Of a stretch of 64,000 bases of DNA, positions 53,874 through 63,405 are shown one piece after another. Below the pieces are notes generated by a model. It made no database searches. It was not told the DNA's origin and worked only from the letters and a program-made list of their open reading frames with translations. Every line of letters begins with the position of its first letter. Positions within the stretch are counted from its first letter, which is position 1. Position numbers and translations under genes: made by a program. This DNA is from Fen-1298 sp050015675 (lineage in GTDB: Bacteria; Bacteroidota; Ignavibacteria; UBA10030), in assembly GCA_050015675.1 (NCBI GenBank), contig JBEKAY010000005.1, positions 53,124-117,123 of the forward strand, in the 5' to 3' direction.

Positions 53874-55583
53874 ATGAAGCGTATCCTTTTGGTTGCAGCG
53901 GCTATCTTAATCGCTGCCACAACAACAGTCAGCAGTCAGCCACAACTTGATAAAGCTAAAGATCTGCTAAAACAAAAAAAGTACGATGAGGCAATTGCTG
54001 TCTGCCAAATCTACCTCCAGTCCAGTACGCGCAATGAAAATGGATGGTTAGTTCTTGCAAAAGCGTACCAACAAGCGCAAAATCTCGACTCTGCAGAAAT
54101 TGCTGCAAAGAAAGCAGTACAATTAGATGACGAGATGATGGAAGGATATACGGTCCTCGGGCAGGTTCAGCTTGCGAAGAAAAATGCCCAAGACGCCTAT
54201 GCAACAGCAAAGCAAGGGTTGAAGATGACGAGGAAAAAGGAGTCCAGATATCCTCCTTTACTTGTCGTACTGGGACAAAGTCTGATAGCCTTAGATTCTG
54301 CTGATGCAGCGTTGGTTGCCTCTGCAGAAGCAAAGGAATTAGATCCACAGAATGCAACCGCGTACGAAGTTATGGGAGATGCATATTTGAAACAAAAAGT
54401 GACGCCCATGGCGATTAGTAGTTATGAAAAGTCATTGGAAATTGATTCGCTTCAGCATGGTGTATTGTACAAAATAGCTAATGCCCATAAGAATGAACGG
54501 CAATATACAAAAGCGGCAGAAGTGTATGTGCGTATTCTTGCCCTCGATCCAAATAATGATGCAGCGCGGCTTGAGCTTGCAGGATTATTCTATCGAGCAC
54601 GGCAATATGCAAATTGCGCAAGAACACTAAAAGAATACTTTAACAACCAGAAGAATCCTCCAAAAGACATTCAAGCGATATATTTAGAAGCACTGTATAA
54701 AAGTAAACAATATAAAGAAGCGTTTGAAGTAGCGAAGGGATACCTGAAACTCGAACCAAATTCAATACTTGCGCATAGGGCTATTGCCTATGGAAATCTT
54801 ATCGACAAACAATATGCACAGTCTATTGAGGCATATAAAAAAATCGCAACACTTGATACAATGGAGTTTGATGATTATCGCTGGTTAGGAACTGCCTACA
54901 GACAAATAAAAAAAGATTCGATGGCAGCAGTTACCTGGGAACAAGCGCTCAAAGATACGACACAGCCAATTACTCTAAGGTCGTATTTGTATGGCGAAGT
55001 AGGATCGATTTGGATGAATTTCAAGCGTTATGACCGGGCAGCAGAGTTTTTCCAAAAGCGAGTTCTGCTGGATACAACAGCCGTGGCTGCTTCGATCAAT
55101 TTAGCGAACTGTTTAATACAATTAGAAGAATATGAAAAAGCGATATCAGCTTTACGAAAAGCAGTTAATCGATATCCTAAATATCCTCCCGCTTATATCA
55201 ACCTGGGTATTTGTTATTATCAGATGAAAGATTTTGATGCCGGTCGTAAAGAATTTGAAATGGCTATCAAAGTTATTGATACTGCAGAATCAAAATATCG
55301 TATTGATCTTGCCGATGCCAATCGCTTTATCGCACTGGCGTTGATGTTGGAAAAGAAATCGACTCCCGAGGCATCTCAAAAGAAATGGGAAGATGCCATT
55401 GTCTACTTAAGAAAGTCAGTGAAGTACAAAGAAGATGTTGGTCAAGCACATCTCCTTCTTGGACAGTGTTTCCAGAATTTAAATAAAAAGGAAGATGCTA
55501 TTAAAGAATATAAGCGAACGCTTCAGCTTGAACCTAAGAATGAAGCTGCTAAAAAAGGCTTAAAAGATTTACAGCCCGAATAA
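53874..55583 (+). CDS. Exported TPR protein of the TonB locus
   Basis: A 569-residue protein with a signal peptide (ILLVAAAILIAATTTVSSQ). About 14 TPR units fill the rest, e.g. YDEAIAVCQIYLQSSTRNENGWLVLAKAYQQ and CYQMKDFDAGRKEFEMAIKV. GGAG lies nine bases before the ATG at 53874; an upstream start would sit inside the preceding gene. It is a likely periplasmic scaffold linking the lipoprotein and the ExbBD-TonB complex (inference from context). Confidence 0.9.
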   Translation: MKRILLVAAAILIAATTTVSSQPQLDKAKDLLKQKKYDEAIAVCQIYLQSSTRNENGWLVLAKAYQQAQNLDSAEIAAKKAVQLDDEMMEGYTVLGQVQLAKKNAQDAYATAKQGLKMTRKKESRYPPLLVVLGQSLIALDSADAALVASAEAKELDPQNATAYEVMGDAYLKQKVTPMAISSYEKSLEIDSLQHGVLYKIANAHKNERQYTKAAEVYVRILALDPNNDAARLELAGLFYRARQYANCARTLKEYFNNQKNPPKDIQAIYLEALYKSKQYKEAFEVAKGYLKLEPNSILAHRAIAYGNLIDKQYAQSIEAYKKIATLDTMEFDDYRWLGTAYRQIKKDSMAAVTWEQALKDTTQPITLRSYLYGEVGSIWMNFKRYDRAAEFFQKRVLLDTTAVAASINLANCLIQLEEYEKAISALRKAVNRYPKYPPAYINLGICYYQMKDFDAGRKEFEMAIKVIDTAESKYRIDLADANRFIALALMLEKKSTPEASQKKWEDAIVYLRKSVKYKEDVGQAHLLLGQCFQNLNKKEDAIKEYKRTLQLEPKNEAAKKGLKDLQPE

Positions 55584-55657
55584 ATATCGAATTGCTGTTT
55601 CGACGAATTTAAAAATAAAAAAAGTTCTTTCACCAGCTCTAATCGAAAGGAACCGCG

Positions 55658-56674
55658 ATGAATAAAAAAATTATCCTCTTCTTGTTTGCAGCATGTGCCA
55701 TATTCTACGGATGCAAAAAAAATGAAGCTGCAAATATCAAAGAATGGACACAGTTTCAAGATCAATTCTTCAAAGTTTCGTTTAACTATCCCAAGGATTG
55801 GGTCGTCGTCACAGAATCGAAGAAAGTGATCATCTCATCTTCATCCGAAGCGGCCGAGAAATTTTTTGATCACGATTCACGCAAACCCGATGGCATCCAG
55901 ATCGTTATCGCATCGGAGCGCAGTGATTCTATGCAGGATTACGCGAAGTATATCCAGGAATTCAAAGACAGTAAAACTGCTGAAGGATTCACTGTTAAAG
56001 AAATTGAAGACGCCGCGATTGAAGGCCTTAGTGCCAAGAAGGTAGCTTATACCGGTGCGTATGATGAGAACACAAAAATTAACTCGATCTGCGTTGCCAC
56101 ATTGAAAGATTCCGTAATTTATTATGTGCAATATTCTGCCTTCAACAATCTGTTTGAACCCTATAAAGTTGTGTTTGATTCGGTGATGGCGTCCTTGTCG
56201 CTCCCTAAAAAAATTGTCATTGAAAAAGGCGTTGACCCCGCAATTCCGATTGCACAAACCGAACGGTATTCAGATAACTATCTCCAATTGGAATATCCTG
56301 CTAATTTTGGCACGACTGATATGGCAAAGAAGGGAGATGTGATATCGGCAGTAAGATTTATGGGAGTTAATAAAGTTTCGAGAAATGATTGTACTATTGA
56401 TATCGATGTGCGGCCTTCAAAGAAACTTATGTTAGATAAAGTCGTTGCGCAAAATTCAAAATTCTTTAAGGCATCCAACAAAGGGAATACGACAATTGGC
56501 GGAGAAAAAACAACCTATTTAGATTATTCCATTGTAAGAAATGTTGATAGCAGAGTCTATTTTGTCGTCAAAAACGACAAAATATTCCGCATTATCTTGA
56601 ACTATTATTCTCCAATGAAGAAGGACTTCCTGCCTGCATTTGAGAAAGTCATTGCTTCCATTCGCTTTAAGTAG
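55658..56674 (+). CDS. Lipoprotein with two PsbP-like repeats
   Basis: A 338-residue lipoprotein with lipobox AIFYGC (Cys about residue 19). The body has two similar beta-rich units, each with a hydrophobic strand start (FFKVSFNYPKDWVVV and YLQLEYPANFGTT) resembling PsbP/DUF1795 domains. No function is known. It ends the TonB-locus gene series and is followed by a terminator. Confidence 0.85.
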   Translation: MNKKIILFLFAACAIFYGCKKNEAANIKEWTQFQDQFFKVSFNYPKDWVVVTESKKVIISSSSEAAEKFFDHDSRKPDGIQIVIASERSDSMQDYAKYIQEFKDSKTAEGFTVKEIEDAAIEGLSAKKVAYTGAYDENTKINSICVATLKDSVIYYVQYSAFNNLFEPYKVVFDSVMASLSLPKKIVIEKGVDPAIPIAQTERYSDNYLQLEYPANFGTTDMAKKGDVISAVRFMGVNKVSRNDCTIDIDVRPSKKLMLDKVVAQNSKFFKASNKGNTTIGGEKTTYLDYSIVRNVDSRVYFVVKNDKIFRIILNYYSPMKKDFLPAFEKVIASIRFK

Positions 56675-56697
56675 TATTATTATTCCCATCTTTTGAT

Positions 56698-56726
56698 AAG
56701 CCGAGGTCATGCAACGGCCTCGGCTT
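56698..56726 (+). terminator. Hairpin terminator after the TonB locus
   Basis: AAGCCGAGG and CCTCGGCTT form a nine-pair stem with an 11-base loop, followed by CCCTTTG. The T-run is short, so termination efficiency is uncertain, but its location 23 bases after the lipoprotein stop fits. Confidence 0.7.
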
Positions 56727-56753
56727 CCCTTTGTTGAATTCGGAATTTGAATT

Positions 56754-58517
56754 TTGGATCCTGATGGTTCTAGTAGTGCCTCACTACCACACTCGGGGGT
56801 GAAGGAATATGCTACAAGCCGACCGCGTGTTCTCGGATGGCTCCGCAGTGCAGCAATTCTCGATGGTGACTGGGGTACCAGTGTCGCTTACGTCATGGGA
56901 ATTGGATTCGCTCTTGCGGGCTATTCAAGCTTCTGGCATCTCTGTTTTATGATGGCGTTAACCACCCTCGTCGCCGTCAATTATATTACCATCTGTCGTC
57001 TCTATCCTCACGGTGGCGGAGTCTATAGCTCTGTTTATCATCGCTCTCAACTATTAGCTGTCATCGGCGCGTTACTTTTGGCGGCAGACTATGTTGTTAC
57101 TATGGCTTTATCTGTGCTCGATGCCTGCCATTATCTTAATCTCGAATTTCCAGCATTATGGGCGATTATCATTATAGGCATTGTTGGCTCGATCAACTGG
57201 TTTGGACCAAAACATTCCGGTGGCTTGGCACTTATAATTTCCGCTCTTACACTTGCTACATTAGCGACGATAATATTTTCTTCTGTAGGAACCGCTATTC
57301 AACAAGCAACGATTATTCGGCCAGAAGGCGGATTGTTCCATAACTGGGGCATCTTCATCGGATTCATTCTAAGCTTATCTGGTATTGAAGCTATTTCCAA
57401 TATGACAGGTTTGATGAAAGATCCTGCCCGGGATTCTCGTCGCGCTATACTATCCGTTCTCGCAAAAGTCATTATTGCCAATCTTCTACTCGGGCTTGCA
57501 ATGCATGCTGTACAGGGGTTGAATCCTGGTGACCACAAGGAAGATATGCTTCGCTTCCTTGGTGAGCATTACGTTGGTGCATGGTTCGGATGGTTTGTTG
57601 CATTCTCTCTTGGCACTCTACTGATTTCGGCTGGTAATACTGCGCTCAACGATTTGATTTCCATTCAATTTTTAATGGCAGTGGATAAGGAACTTCCTTT
57701 ATCACTTCGCAAGCTAAATCGTCATGGTGTGCCTATGATTCCTCTTGTGGTTACAACGATTCTGCCCATTACAGTGTTACTGATTATTCAAGATGTGGAG
57801 ATGCTTTCTCATCTTTATGCCATCGGATTGGTGGGTGCAATGGTCATCAATCTTGGTTCGACGGCGACAGATAAATCGGTTAGTATGAAGTCGTACGTAA
57901 AAATTTTGATGCTGGTTTCGGCGGCAGTGCTCTTTTTAATTGAAATATCAATTGCTGTTAAAAAGCACGAGGCAACAATTTTTGCAGGACTTATTTTGTT
58001 GCTTGGCCTTGCCGCTCGTCAGGTAGTCAAATGGAAACTTGCCTCCAAACCAATTCCCGCTGAAGTAGTGCAGGCCTTTCCTGTGCCAACGCGCAAACGT
58101 CGCCGAACATCTATTCCATCCACAAAGTATCTTCTTGCTCTTAAAGATGTGAATGATCGGCTGTTGAAGTTTGCTCTTGATGAAGCAAAACAGCGAGGTG
58201 CATTACTCTTCGTCTTGCGCGTTAAAGAAATTGCAGTAGGTACATTGCCGGAAAGGATAGAAATGAAAGTGAATGGCGAAGAAGAACATATCGAAACTAT
58301 TTGTTCGTCCTCGGGCATAGACTTTCAGATTATTTCAATCCCGAGTTACGAAGTCGGGTATACTATTGCCGAACAAGCCGCAACGTTTGGTGTTGACCGT
58401 GTAATTATGGGAGCTACTAAACGCAGTGTGTTGGAAAACATGCTCAGAGGTAGTGTGATGCGCTCTCTAAGTGCGTTGCTGCCGGAAGAAGTGCAGCTTA
58501 TCATCTTCGGCGGCTGA
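56754..58517 (+). CDS. APC-family permease with C-terminal universal-stress-protein domain
   Basis: A protein of about 587 residues with 12 hydrophobic segments of the amino acid-polyamine-organocation type (VLGWLRSAAILDGDWGTS, GYSSFWHLCFMMALTTLVAVNY, LSLSGIEAISNMTGLMKDP, LISAGNTALNDLISIQFLM). From about residue 455 a cytoplasmic USP domain follows (TKYLLALKDVNDRLLKFALD and GVDRVIMGATKRSVLENML). The first possible start is a TTG at 56754; a GTG at 56799 is also possible and neither has a good ribosome binding site. Substrate is unknown. Confidence 0.85.
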   Translation: MDPDGSSSASLPHSGVKEYATSRPRVLGWLRSAAILDGDWGTSVAYVMGIGFALAGYSSFWHLCFMMALTTLVAVNYITICRLYPHGGGVYSSVYHRSQLLAVIGALLLAADYVVTMALSVLDACHYLNLEFPALWAIIIIGIVGSINWFGPKHSGGLALIISALTLATLATIIFSSVGTAIQQATIIRPEGGLFHNWGIFIGFILSLSGIEAISNMTGLMKDPARDSRRAILSVLAKVIIANLLLGLAMHAVQGLNPGDHKEDMLRFLGEHYVGAWFGWFVAFSLGTLLISAGNTALNDLISIQFLMAVDKELPLSLRKLNRHGVPMIPLVVTTILPITVLLIIQDVEMLSHLYAIGLVGAMVINLGSTATDKSVSMKSYVKILMLVSAAVLFLIEISIAVKKHEATIFAGLILLLGLAARQVVKWKLASKPIPAEVVQAFPVPTRKRRRTSIPSTKYLLALKDVNDRLLKFALDEAKQRGALLFVLRVKEIAVGTLPERIEMKVNGEEEHIETICSSSGIDFQIISIPSYEVGYTIAEQAATFGVDRVIMGATKRSVLENMLRGSVMRSLSALLPEEVQLIIFGG

Positions 58518-58640
58518 GCACCCCAAAATCATTTCAATCTATTCTTTTATAGGTGTTCACTTGCTTCTTGTAGGAAATCCTTTCTATCTTTACAAGTAGT
58601 AATTCATATAGTGTGAAGTACTTTTTGGAAAGCAGCGGCA

Positions 58641-59567
58641 ATGCATACGATTCTTCTGTGGGTTGGGTTTAATCTTTTTATTTTATTTCTCCTAACAATC
58701 GACTTGAAAGTGTTAAATCGCAAACCGCATGAGATTAGTATTAAAGAATCTTTGATGTGGAGCGGAGTGTGGATTGCTCTGTCGCTTCTCTTCAATATTG
58801 GGGTTTATTCCTGGTTTGGCCGAGAGTCTGCATTGCAATTTTTTACCGGGTACTTGATTGAAAAATCTTTGAGCATTGATAATCTGTTCGTTTTCCTTCT
58901 TCTTTTTTCCTTCTTTAAAGTTCCGGCAAGATACCAGCATAAAGTACTCTATTGGGGAATCATAGGCGCCTTGATCATGCGTGGCTTATTGATCATTCTT
59001 GGCGCTGCATTAATAACACGATTCCATTGGATCCTGTATATCTTCGGATTATTTCTTGTCGTTACGGGAGTTAAAATGGCGTTTCAGAATGAAAAAAAAG
59101 AGGTGCACCCGGAGCGTAATATTGTTGTTCGGTTCTTTAAAAAATTCTTTCCTGTTACAGCTGGTTACCACGAAGAAAAGTTTTTTGTGAAAACGAGTGG
59201 GAAACGCTACGGCACACTTCTACTCGTCGTTTTAATAGTGATAGAAACAACGGATTTGCTTTTTGCTGTTGATTCAATCCCTGCAATATTTGCTATTACG
59301 CAAGATTCATTTATTATCTACACCTCCAACGTGTTTGCCATCCTTGGACTGCGATCTCTCTACTTTGCTCTTGCCGGCATTATGGATTTGTTCTACTACC
59401 TTCGACACGGATTGTCGGTTGTTCTGACGTTAATAGGATTGAAGATGTTGTTCATGGGATATGTGAATATTCCGATCGGTTTAGCACTGGGAGTGGTAGG
59501 AACTGTTTTATTAATTGCAGTTGCAGCCTCGGTTATTCGGGCAAAAATTCAAAATAATAATTTGTAA
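58641..59567 (+). CDS. TerC family membrane protein
   Basis: A 308-residue inner-membrane protein with about eight hydrophobic segments. TerC/Alx hallmarks are EKSLSIDNLFVFLLLFSFF and TTDLLFAVDSIPAIFAITQD, each with acidic residues in a membrane helix, and NVFAILGLRSLYFAL. The family exports metal ions such as Mn(II) or is involved in tellurite resistance. No yybP-ykoY-type riboswitch was seen upstream. The ATG has GGAAAGCAGCGGCA before it. Confidence 0.93.
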   Translation: MHTILLWVGFNLFILFLLTIDLKVLNRKPHEISIKESLMWSGVWIALSLLFNIGVYSWFGRESALQFFTGYLIEKSLSIDNLFVFLLLFSFFKVPARYQHKVLYWGIIGALIMRGLLIILGAALITRFHWILYIFGLFLVVTGVKMAFQNEKKEVHPERNIVVRFFKKFFPVTAGYHEEKFFVKTSGKRYGTLLLVVLIVIETTDLLFAVDSIPAIFAITQDSFIIYTSNVFAILGLRSLYFALAGIMDLFYYLRHGLSVVLTLIGLKMLFMGYVNIPIGLALGVVGTVLLIAVAASVIRAKIQNNNL

Positions 59568-59921
59568 CGAATAGTAGATAATTTAAGTAGTGTCTTTACC
59601 AAACAATTAGATATATTTTTACATCCTCTACTTTACAAGAACTGACCACAGCTTTTATCTTCCAACTAATCATGATGGACGTTTGTGTTACAGTAGAAAT
59701 AAATGGTCCACGCGTTCTGTTAGGTTGTGTGTCTACAATCGTCGTTATGCTATGGATCAAAAAATTAATGAAGTCGCCGATATATTAATTCGACACTTCA
59801 TTGACCGCTCCGAAGTGATAATTGTTTTACTTAAAACGAAAAAGGCATACAACCTTATCTGTTGTACGCCTTTTTTGATTTTACAAGAGAATGTTCATTC
59901 GCAAGAAATGAAATGCATCTC
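59568..59921. other. Intergenic stretch holding a terminator
   Basis: No gene is credible here. The only structure is the terminator-like hairpin at 59844-59876. The remainder is AT-rich. Confidence 0.6.
59844..59876 (-). terminator. Terminator of the cold-shock gene
   Basis: On the minus strand GGCGTACAAC and GTTGTATGCC pair with one G-U wobble around a seven-base loop, followed by a T-rich tract (plus-strand A-run just before). On the plus strand it is followed by six T, so it could work both ways for TerC and the cold-shock gene. Confidence 0.75.
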
Positions 59922-60122
59922 TTACACCTTAGAAACGTTCATTGCTTGCAGGCCCTTCGGTCCTGTCTGGACTTCGAACTGCACTTTGTCGCCGTCGTTC
60001 AGGGTTTTGTACCCGTCACCAACAATCGACTTGTAATGGACGAACACATCTTCGCCATTTGCGCGAGAAATAAATCCAAACCCTTTAGCTCCGTTGAACC
60101 ACTTGACTGTTCCTTCTTCCAT
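59922..60122 (-). CDS. Cold-shock domain protein (CspA family)
   Basis: A 66-residue single-stranded nucleic-acid chaperone with RNP1 KGFGFI (residues 13-18) and RNP2 VFVHY (26-30). Length and all core residues are as in CspA. AAAGGA lies eight bases before the ATG. The 5' leader has an inverted repeat CCCGAC/GATCGGG near 60150, which may be part of a cold-responsive fold. Confidence 0.97.
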   Translation of the reverse strand: MEEGTVKWFNGAKGFGFISRANGEDVFVHYKSIVGDGYKTLNDGDKVQFEVQTGPKGLQAMNVSKV

Positions 60123-60744
60123 GGAACAAATCCTTTCCTAAAAAGTTGCCCCGATCAACCGTCGGGTCGGTGTACGCCGCAGTTACCGACTTTTGCGAAA
60201 AACATCAACGAACATAGGTGCCAATTGGTGGATGTTCGATGACAGCTTCTTACACTTGGGATGCGAAAATTTTTTCCATCAAAAGATTATAGAAGCGATT
60301 TCTCTTATACGATTGTTTCCGAGAATTCTCACAAAGAAGCAAGCACGGTGTACTATTACTTGGCATGCATATAATACAGATTGTTCGGATAAGTTCCAAG
60401 AGGAAAAACGAACGCTTTACCATTTCGGTTGACTATCTAATACCCCATACAGAAAAACTAGGAGTTTTAAAGATGACTCATTCTTCATCAAGAGAGGGTT
60501 AATGCGGTATTTAGAAATCTTAATGAGAGGTCTTCAATGCTCCGTTTAAGAACTATAGCTGTTGTGTCCATCTTCTACAAGTGGAAATTTACTTGACACA
60601 TAGGTCTGTTTTTCTTAAAGTAAATAGAGAGAGTATCATTAATTTCAGCTGATTATATCGTCCTTTTATAAATCCATTTTATGATGAGTAGCATTGAAAT
60701 GGATTTTCTGAAAATGTCAGCATCGTACATTTTACTTATTGAAT
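60123..60744. other. Intergenic stretch with possible promoter
   Basis: No gene is seen. A sigma-70-like promoter lies at 60593-60621 (separate entry). The upstream part up to about 60500 could be leader or promoter sequence of the divergent cold-shock gene. Nothing else was recognised. Confidence 0.5.
60593..60621 (+). promoter_or_regulatory. Sigma-70-like promoter upstream of the HAD gene
   Basis: TTGACA and TAAAGT are separated by 17 bases. The -35 box is perfect and the -10 box matches four of six. It lies 123 bases before the start of the HAD-family gene. In Bacteroidota-like species the promoter consensus can differ, which lowers confidence. Confidence 0.4.
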
Positions 60745-61674
60745 ATGTTCGTTAATAACGTTTATCATAAAAATGCAGGAAATACAGTGATTCAAGATCC
60801 TCATCAAATTCTTAAAGATCTCAAACCGACAAAGCCCTTTTTTGTGGGAATTGATTCTGATGGTTGTGCGTTCGACACGATGGAAATAAAACATAAAGAA
60901 TGTTTTTGTCCTAACTTCATTCGTTATTGGGGGTTACAAAACATTTCAAAATATGTTCGTGAAACTTGGGATTTTGTAAATTTATATTCCCAGACGAGAG
61001 GATGCAACCGTTTCCATGCGGTCATAGAAGTAATACGCCTACTTACGGAACGAAAAGAAGTAAAGGCGCGCGATGCAAAACTTCCGGATGTTACTCCTTT
61101 GATTGAATGGGTAAAGAAAGAAACAAAACTTGGTAATCCTGCGCTTGAGCGCTATGCAAAAGAAGTGAACGATCCAATAATTGATAGAACCCTAGCCTGG
61201 TCGAAAGCGGTTAACAAATCAATCGGTGAAATAGTTTATGGCATTCCTCCCTTTCCGTGGGTTCGTGAATCCCTCATTAAGTTTAATGAAAACGCTGATG
61301 TGATAGTTGTTTCTCAAACCCCGGGAGAGGCGCTGAATCGTGAATGGATAGAACATGATATCGAGAAGTTCGTTAAAATAATTTGCGGGCAGGAATATGG
61401 CACGAAAACCGAGCATATTCAATACGCTGCAAAAGGAAAATATCCCGACGATAAAATATTGATGATCGGAGATGCTCCCGGAGATATGAATGCAGCGAAA
61501 TCGAATGGCGCATTATTCTATCCGATCAATCCTGGGCATGAAGAGGATTCTTGGGAACAATTATACAAAGAAGGAATAGATCGTTTCTTCAATGGTTCGT
61601 TTGCAGGCGAGCATGAGAAAAAGTTGATTGAAGAATTCAATAAGTGCTTACCGAAAACGCCGAGTTGGGCATAA
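60745..61674 (+). CDS. HAD-superfamily hydrolase
   Basis: A 309-residue phosphatase. Motif I is GIDSDGCAFDT with D37 as nucleophile and D39 as general acid. Motif II is probably VVSQTPGEAL and motif IV is MIGDAPGDMNAAKSNG. An all-alpha cap lies between (about residues 55-175). A sugar-phosphate substrate is likely. The ATG at 60745 is chosen over an upstream TTG. The convergent neighbour is KDPG aldolase, consistent with sugar acid catabolism, but there is no operon link. Confidence 0.88.
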   Translation: MFVNNVYHKNAGNTVIQDPHQILKDLKPTKPFFVGIDSDGCAFDTMEIKHKECFCPNFIRYWGLQNISKYVRETWDFVNLYSQTRGCNRFHAVIEVIRLLTERKEVKARDAKLPDVTPLIEWVKKETKLGNPALERYAKEVNDPIIDRTLAWSKAVNKSIGEIVYGIPPFPWVRESLIKFNENADVIVVSQTPGEALNREWIEHDIEKFVKIICGQEYGTKTEHIQYAAKGKYPDDKILMIGDAPGDMNAAKSNGALFYPINPGHEEDSWEQLYKEGIDRFFNGSFAGEHEKKLIEEFNKCLPKTPSWA

Positions 61675-61800
61675 CACTTATATTCTCTGTATCGAAAAAG
61701 AAATTCCGCCCGACTGAGCCGCTCTATTGCACCCTGATTGACTTAAAGATGCATACTTCCCAAATCAGCCGACTCTCCGTCAAATGTTGTCATGATAATC

Positions 61801-62430
61801 TTACAGTCCTTTGACAAGGTTGACAGCTTCTTTTACAAGAGTCGTCATTTCGTTGAATTTGCCATTCGAGATCATCTCTTTCGTAACCATCCAGCTTCCT
61901 CCACAAGCAAGTACTTGTTTAAAGGAAAGATAGTCACGAACATTCTTCGCATCGATGCCGCCTGTCGGAATAAATTTAATCATGCCATAAGGTGCACTGA
62001 TCGCTTTCAATGTTTTCAAACCGCCATAAGCTTCTGCAGGGGAGAACTTAAAAATATTCAAACCATACTCAAGTCCCATTTCAATTTCTGTCGGAGTGCA
62101 AATTCCTGGAGTAATTTGGATTTTATTTTCGACACAATATTTTACAACTTTTGGATTGAAACCGGGAGACACAATAAAGGTCGCACCAGAATCGACAGCT
62201 GCCTTTACTTGATCCACTGAAAGAACGGTCCCGGCACCAAGACAAAATTCTTTAAACTTTGCAATACGTTTTATAGATTCCGCCGCCGCCGCTGTTCGAA
62301 ATGTAACTTCTGCACATGGCAAACCACCTGCAATAAGAGCTTCAGCTAATGGTTCCGCATTTCTTGCGTCTTCCAAAACAACAACAGGCACTAATCGTAT
62401 TTCGCCAAGTCTTTTTAAGACTTCTGACAT
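61801..62430 (-). CDS. eda: 2-dehydro-3-deoxy-phosphogluconate (KDPG) aldolase
   Basis: A 209-residue class I aldolase that splits KDPG to pyruvate and glyceraldehyde 3-phosphate (Entner-Doudoroff) and can also act on 4-hydroxy-2-oxoglutarate. Schiff-base K128 is in NIFKFSPAEA and catalytic E41 in CAEVTFRTAAA. GAGTVL, VSPGFNP and IPTGGI are present as in family members. No dehydratase or kinase of the pathway is in the window. Confidence 0.95.
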   Translation of the reverse strand: MSEVLKRLGEIRLVPVVVLEDARNAEPLAEALIAGGLPCAEVTFRTAAAAESIKRIAKFKEFCLGAGTVLSVDQVKAAVDSGATFIVSPGFNPKVVKYCVENKIQITPGICTPTEIEMGLEYGLNIFKFSPAEAYGGLKTLKAISAPYGMIKFIPTGGIDAKNVRDYLSFKQVLACGGSWMVTKEMISNGKFNEMTTLVKEAVNLVKGL

Positions 62431-62787
62431 AGTGTTCTCCTCTATAAATTTTATTGACTATTACTTCAATACATCAAGTAAGTTGTCTACCGCAACGGAA
62501 ACAGCCTTATCAACTGTAACACCGGCAATGACGTATTTACAATATACGCTCCCTTTTTCATTTTGTCGATAGTTACTTTTTTCACGAATGACTTTTAATT
62601 TAGCAGTGCTGGACTGCACAAACTTATGATGAGTGAATAATTTTACGTAAGATACGAGATGATGGAGAATCCTTAAAGAGATATTGCGCAGAATTTAGTA
62701 CGGAGGGTCTAAGATCTTTTTCAGAGATTCATTTTAAAGCCATTCGAACAAAGTGTTCGATGCCCTGCAGGATGTACTTAAAATTTT
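62431..62787. other. Intergenic stretch upstream of eda
   Basis: Apart from the uncertain small ORF at 62461-62619 nothing is recognised. No clear promoter or terminator is visible for eda or the receiver gene. Confidence 0.4.
62461..62619 (-). CDS. Possible small ORF upstream of eda
   Basis: A GTG-initiated 52-residue frame on the same strand as eda, ending 30 bases before it: QSSTAKLKVIREKSNYRQNE, then KGSVYCKYVIAGVTVDKAVS and a VDNLLDVLK end. The frame stays open another 23 codons upstream without a start codon or a ribosome binding site. It may be a small gene or the C-terminal relic of one. No family is recognised. Confidence 0.25.
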   Translation of the reverse strand: MQSSTAKLKVIREKSNYRQNEKGSVYCKYVIAGVTVDKAVSVAVDNLLDVLK

Positions 62788-63405
62788 TCAGGCAACCATA
62801 TTGAGTATTCTTTGTTCATAATAACTTTCTGCCGGGACTTCTCCGATTGTTCCAGATAAAGGTTGGCATGCCAACAATGCGCGAACCATTTCATCCAATT
62901 TTAGCGGCTTGGTAACATAATCATTCATACCAATTGAGAGAAAGCTTTCTCTATCACCCTGCGAGGCATTGGCTGTCATTGCGATGATGTGCGGTTGTTC
63001 ATTGGCAGGGAAATCTTTTCGTATCGCCATCGTTGCTTCTCGACCATCCATTTCCGGCATTTCGGCGTCCATCAAAATTACGTCATAAGATTGGCGCTTT
63101 AGTGCATCTATCGCTTCGATACCGTTGAATGCAACATCTGCGCGATACCCAAGCTTCTTGAGGAACCAGAGGGTGATTTTCAAATTGACAAGGCTATCTT
63201 CCGCAAGCAAAATTTTCAGAGGGTGCTGTTGTCCTATTTGCATGTCAAATTTAGGGAGATTCTCAATTGTCGTCCGTAGCAACCGACGATCTGCTTCCTT
63301 TGGGTCTAGTACCTGGTTGTATTCGGCTTCTGCTTCACATACTCGGCTTTGTACTTCAACCGGTTCGCAAGGAGTTTCTGTAATTGTTATCTCTGTATAT
63401 TCCAT
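62788..63405 (-). CDS. Receiver-domain protein with acidic N-terminal extension
   Basis: A 205-residue protein. GGAGG lies five bases before the ATG at 63405. The first 60 residues are acidic (EITITETPCEPVEVQSRVCE) and unstructured-looking. A receiver domain follows with ILLAEDSLVNLKI, phosphoacceptor D113 in VILMDAEMPEMDGREA, AMTANA and YVTKPLK. There is no output domain. The sequence resembles receivers of hybrid histidine kinases, so it may be a phospho-relay shuttle. No kinase is adjacent. Confidence 0.9.
   Translation of the reverse strand: MEYTEITITETPCEPVEVQSRVCEAEAEYNQVLDPKEADRRLLRTTIENLPKFDMQIGQQHPLKILLAEDSLVNLKITLWFLKKLGYRADVAFNGIEAIDALKRQSYDVILMDAEMPEMDGREATMAIRKDFPANEQPHIIAMTANASQGDRESFLSIGMNDYVTKPLKLDEMVRALLACQPLSGTIGEVPAESYYEQRILNMVA

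Noticed and set aside
58518..58640. Mn2+-sensing yybP-ykoY riboswitch upstream of terC
   Set aside because: The spacer is 123 bases and lacks the GGGGAGUA-type conserved loops.
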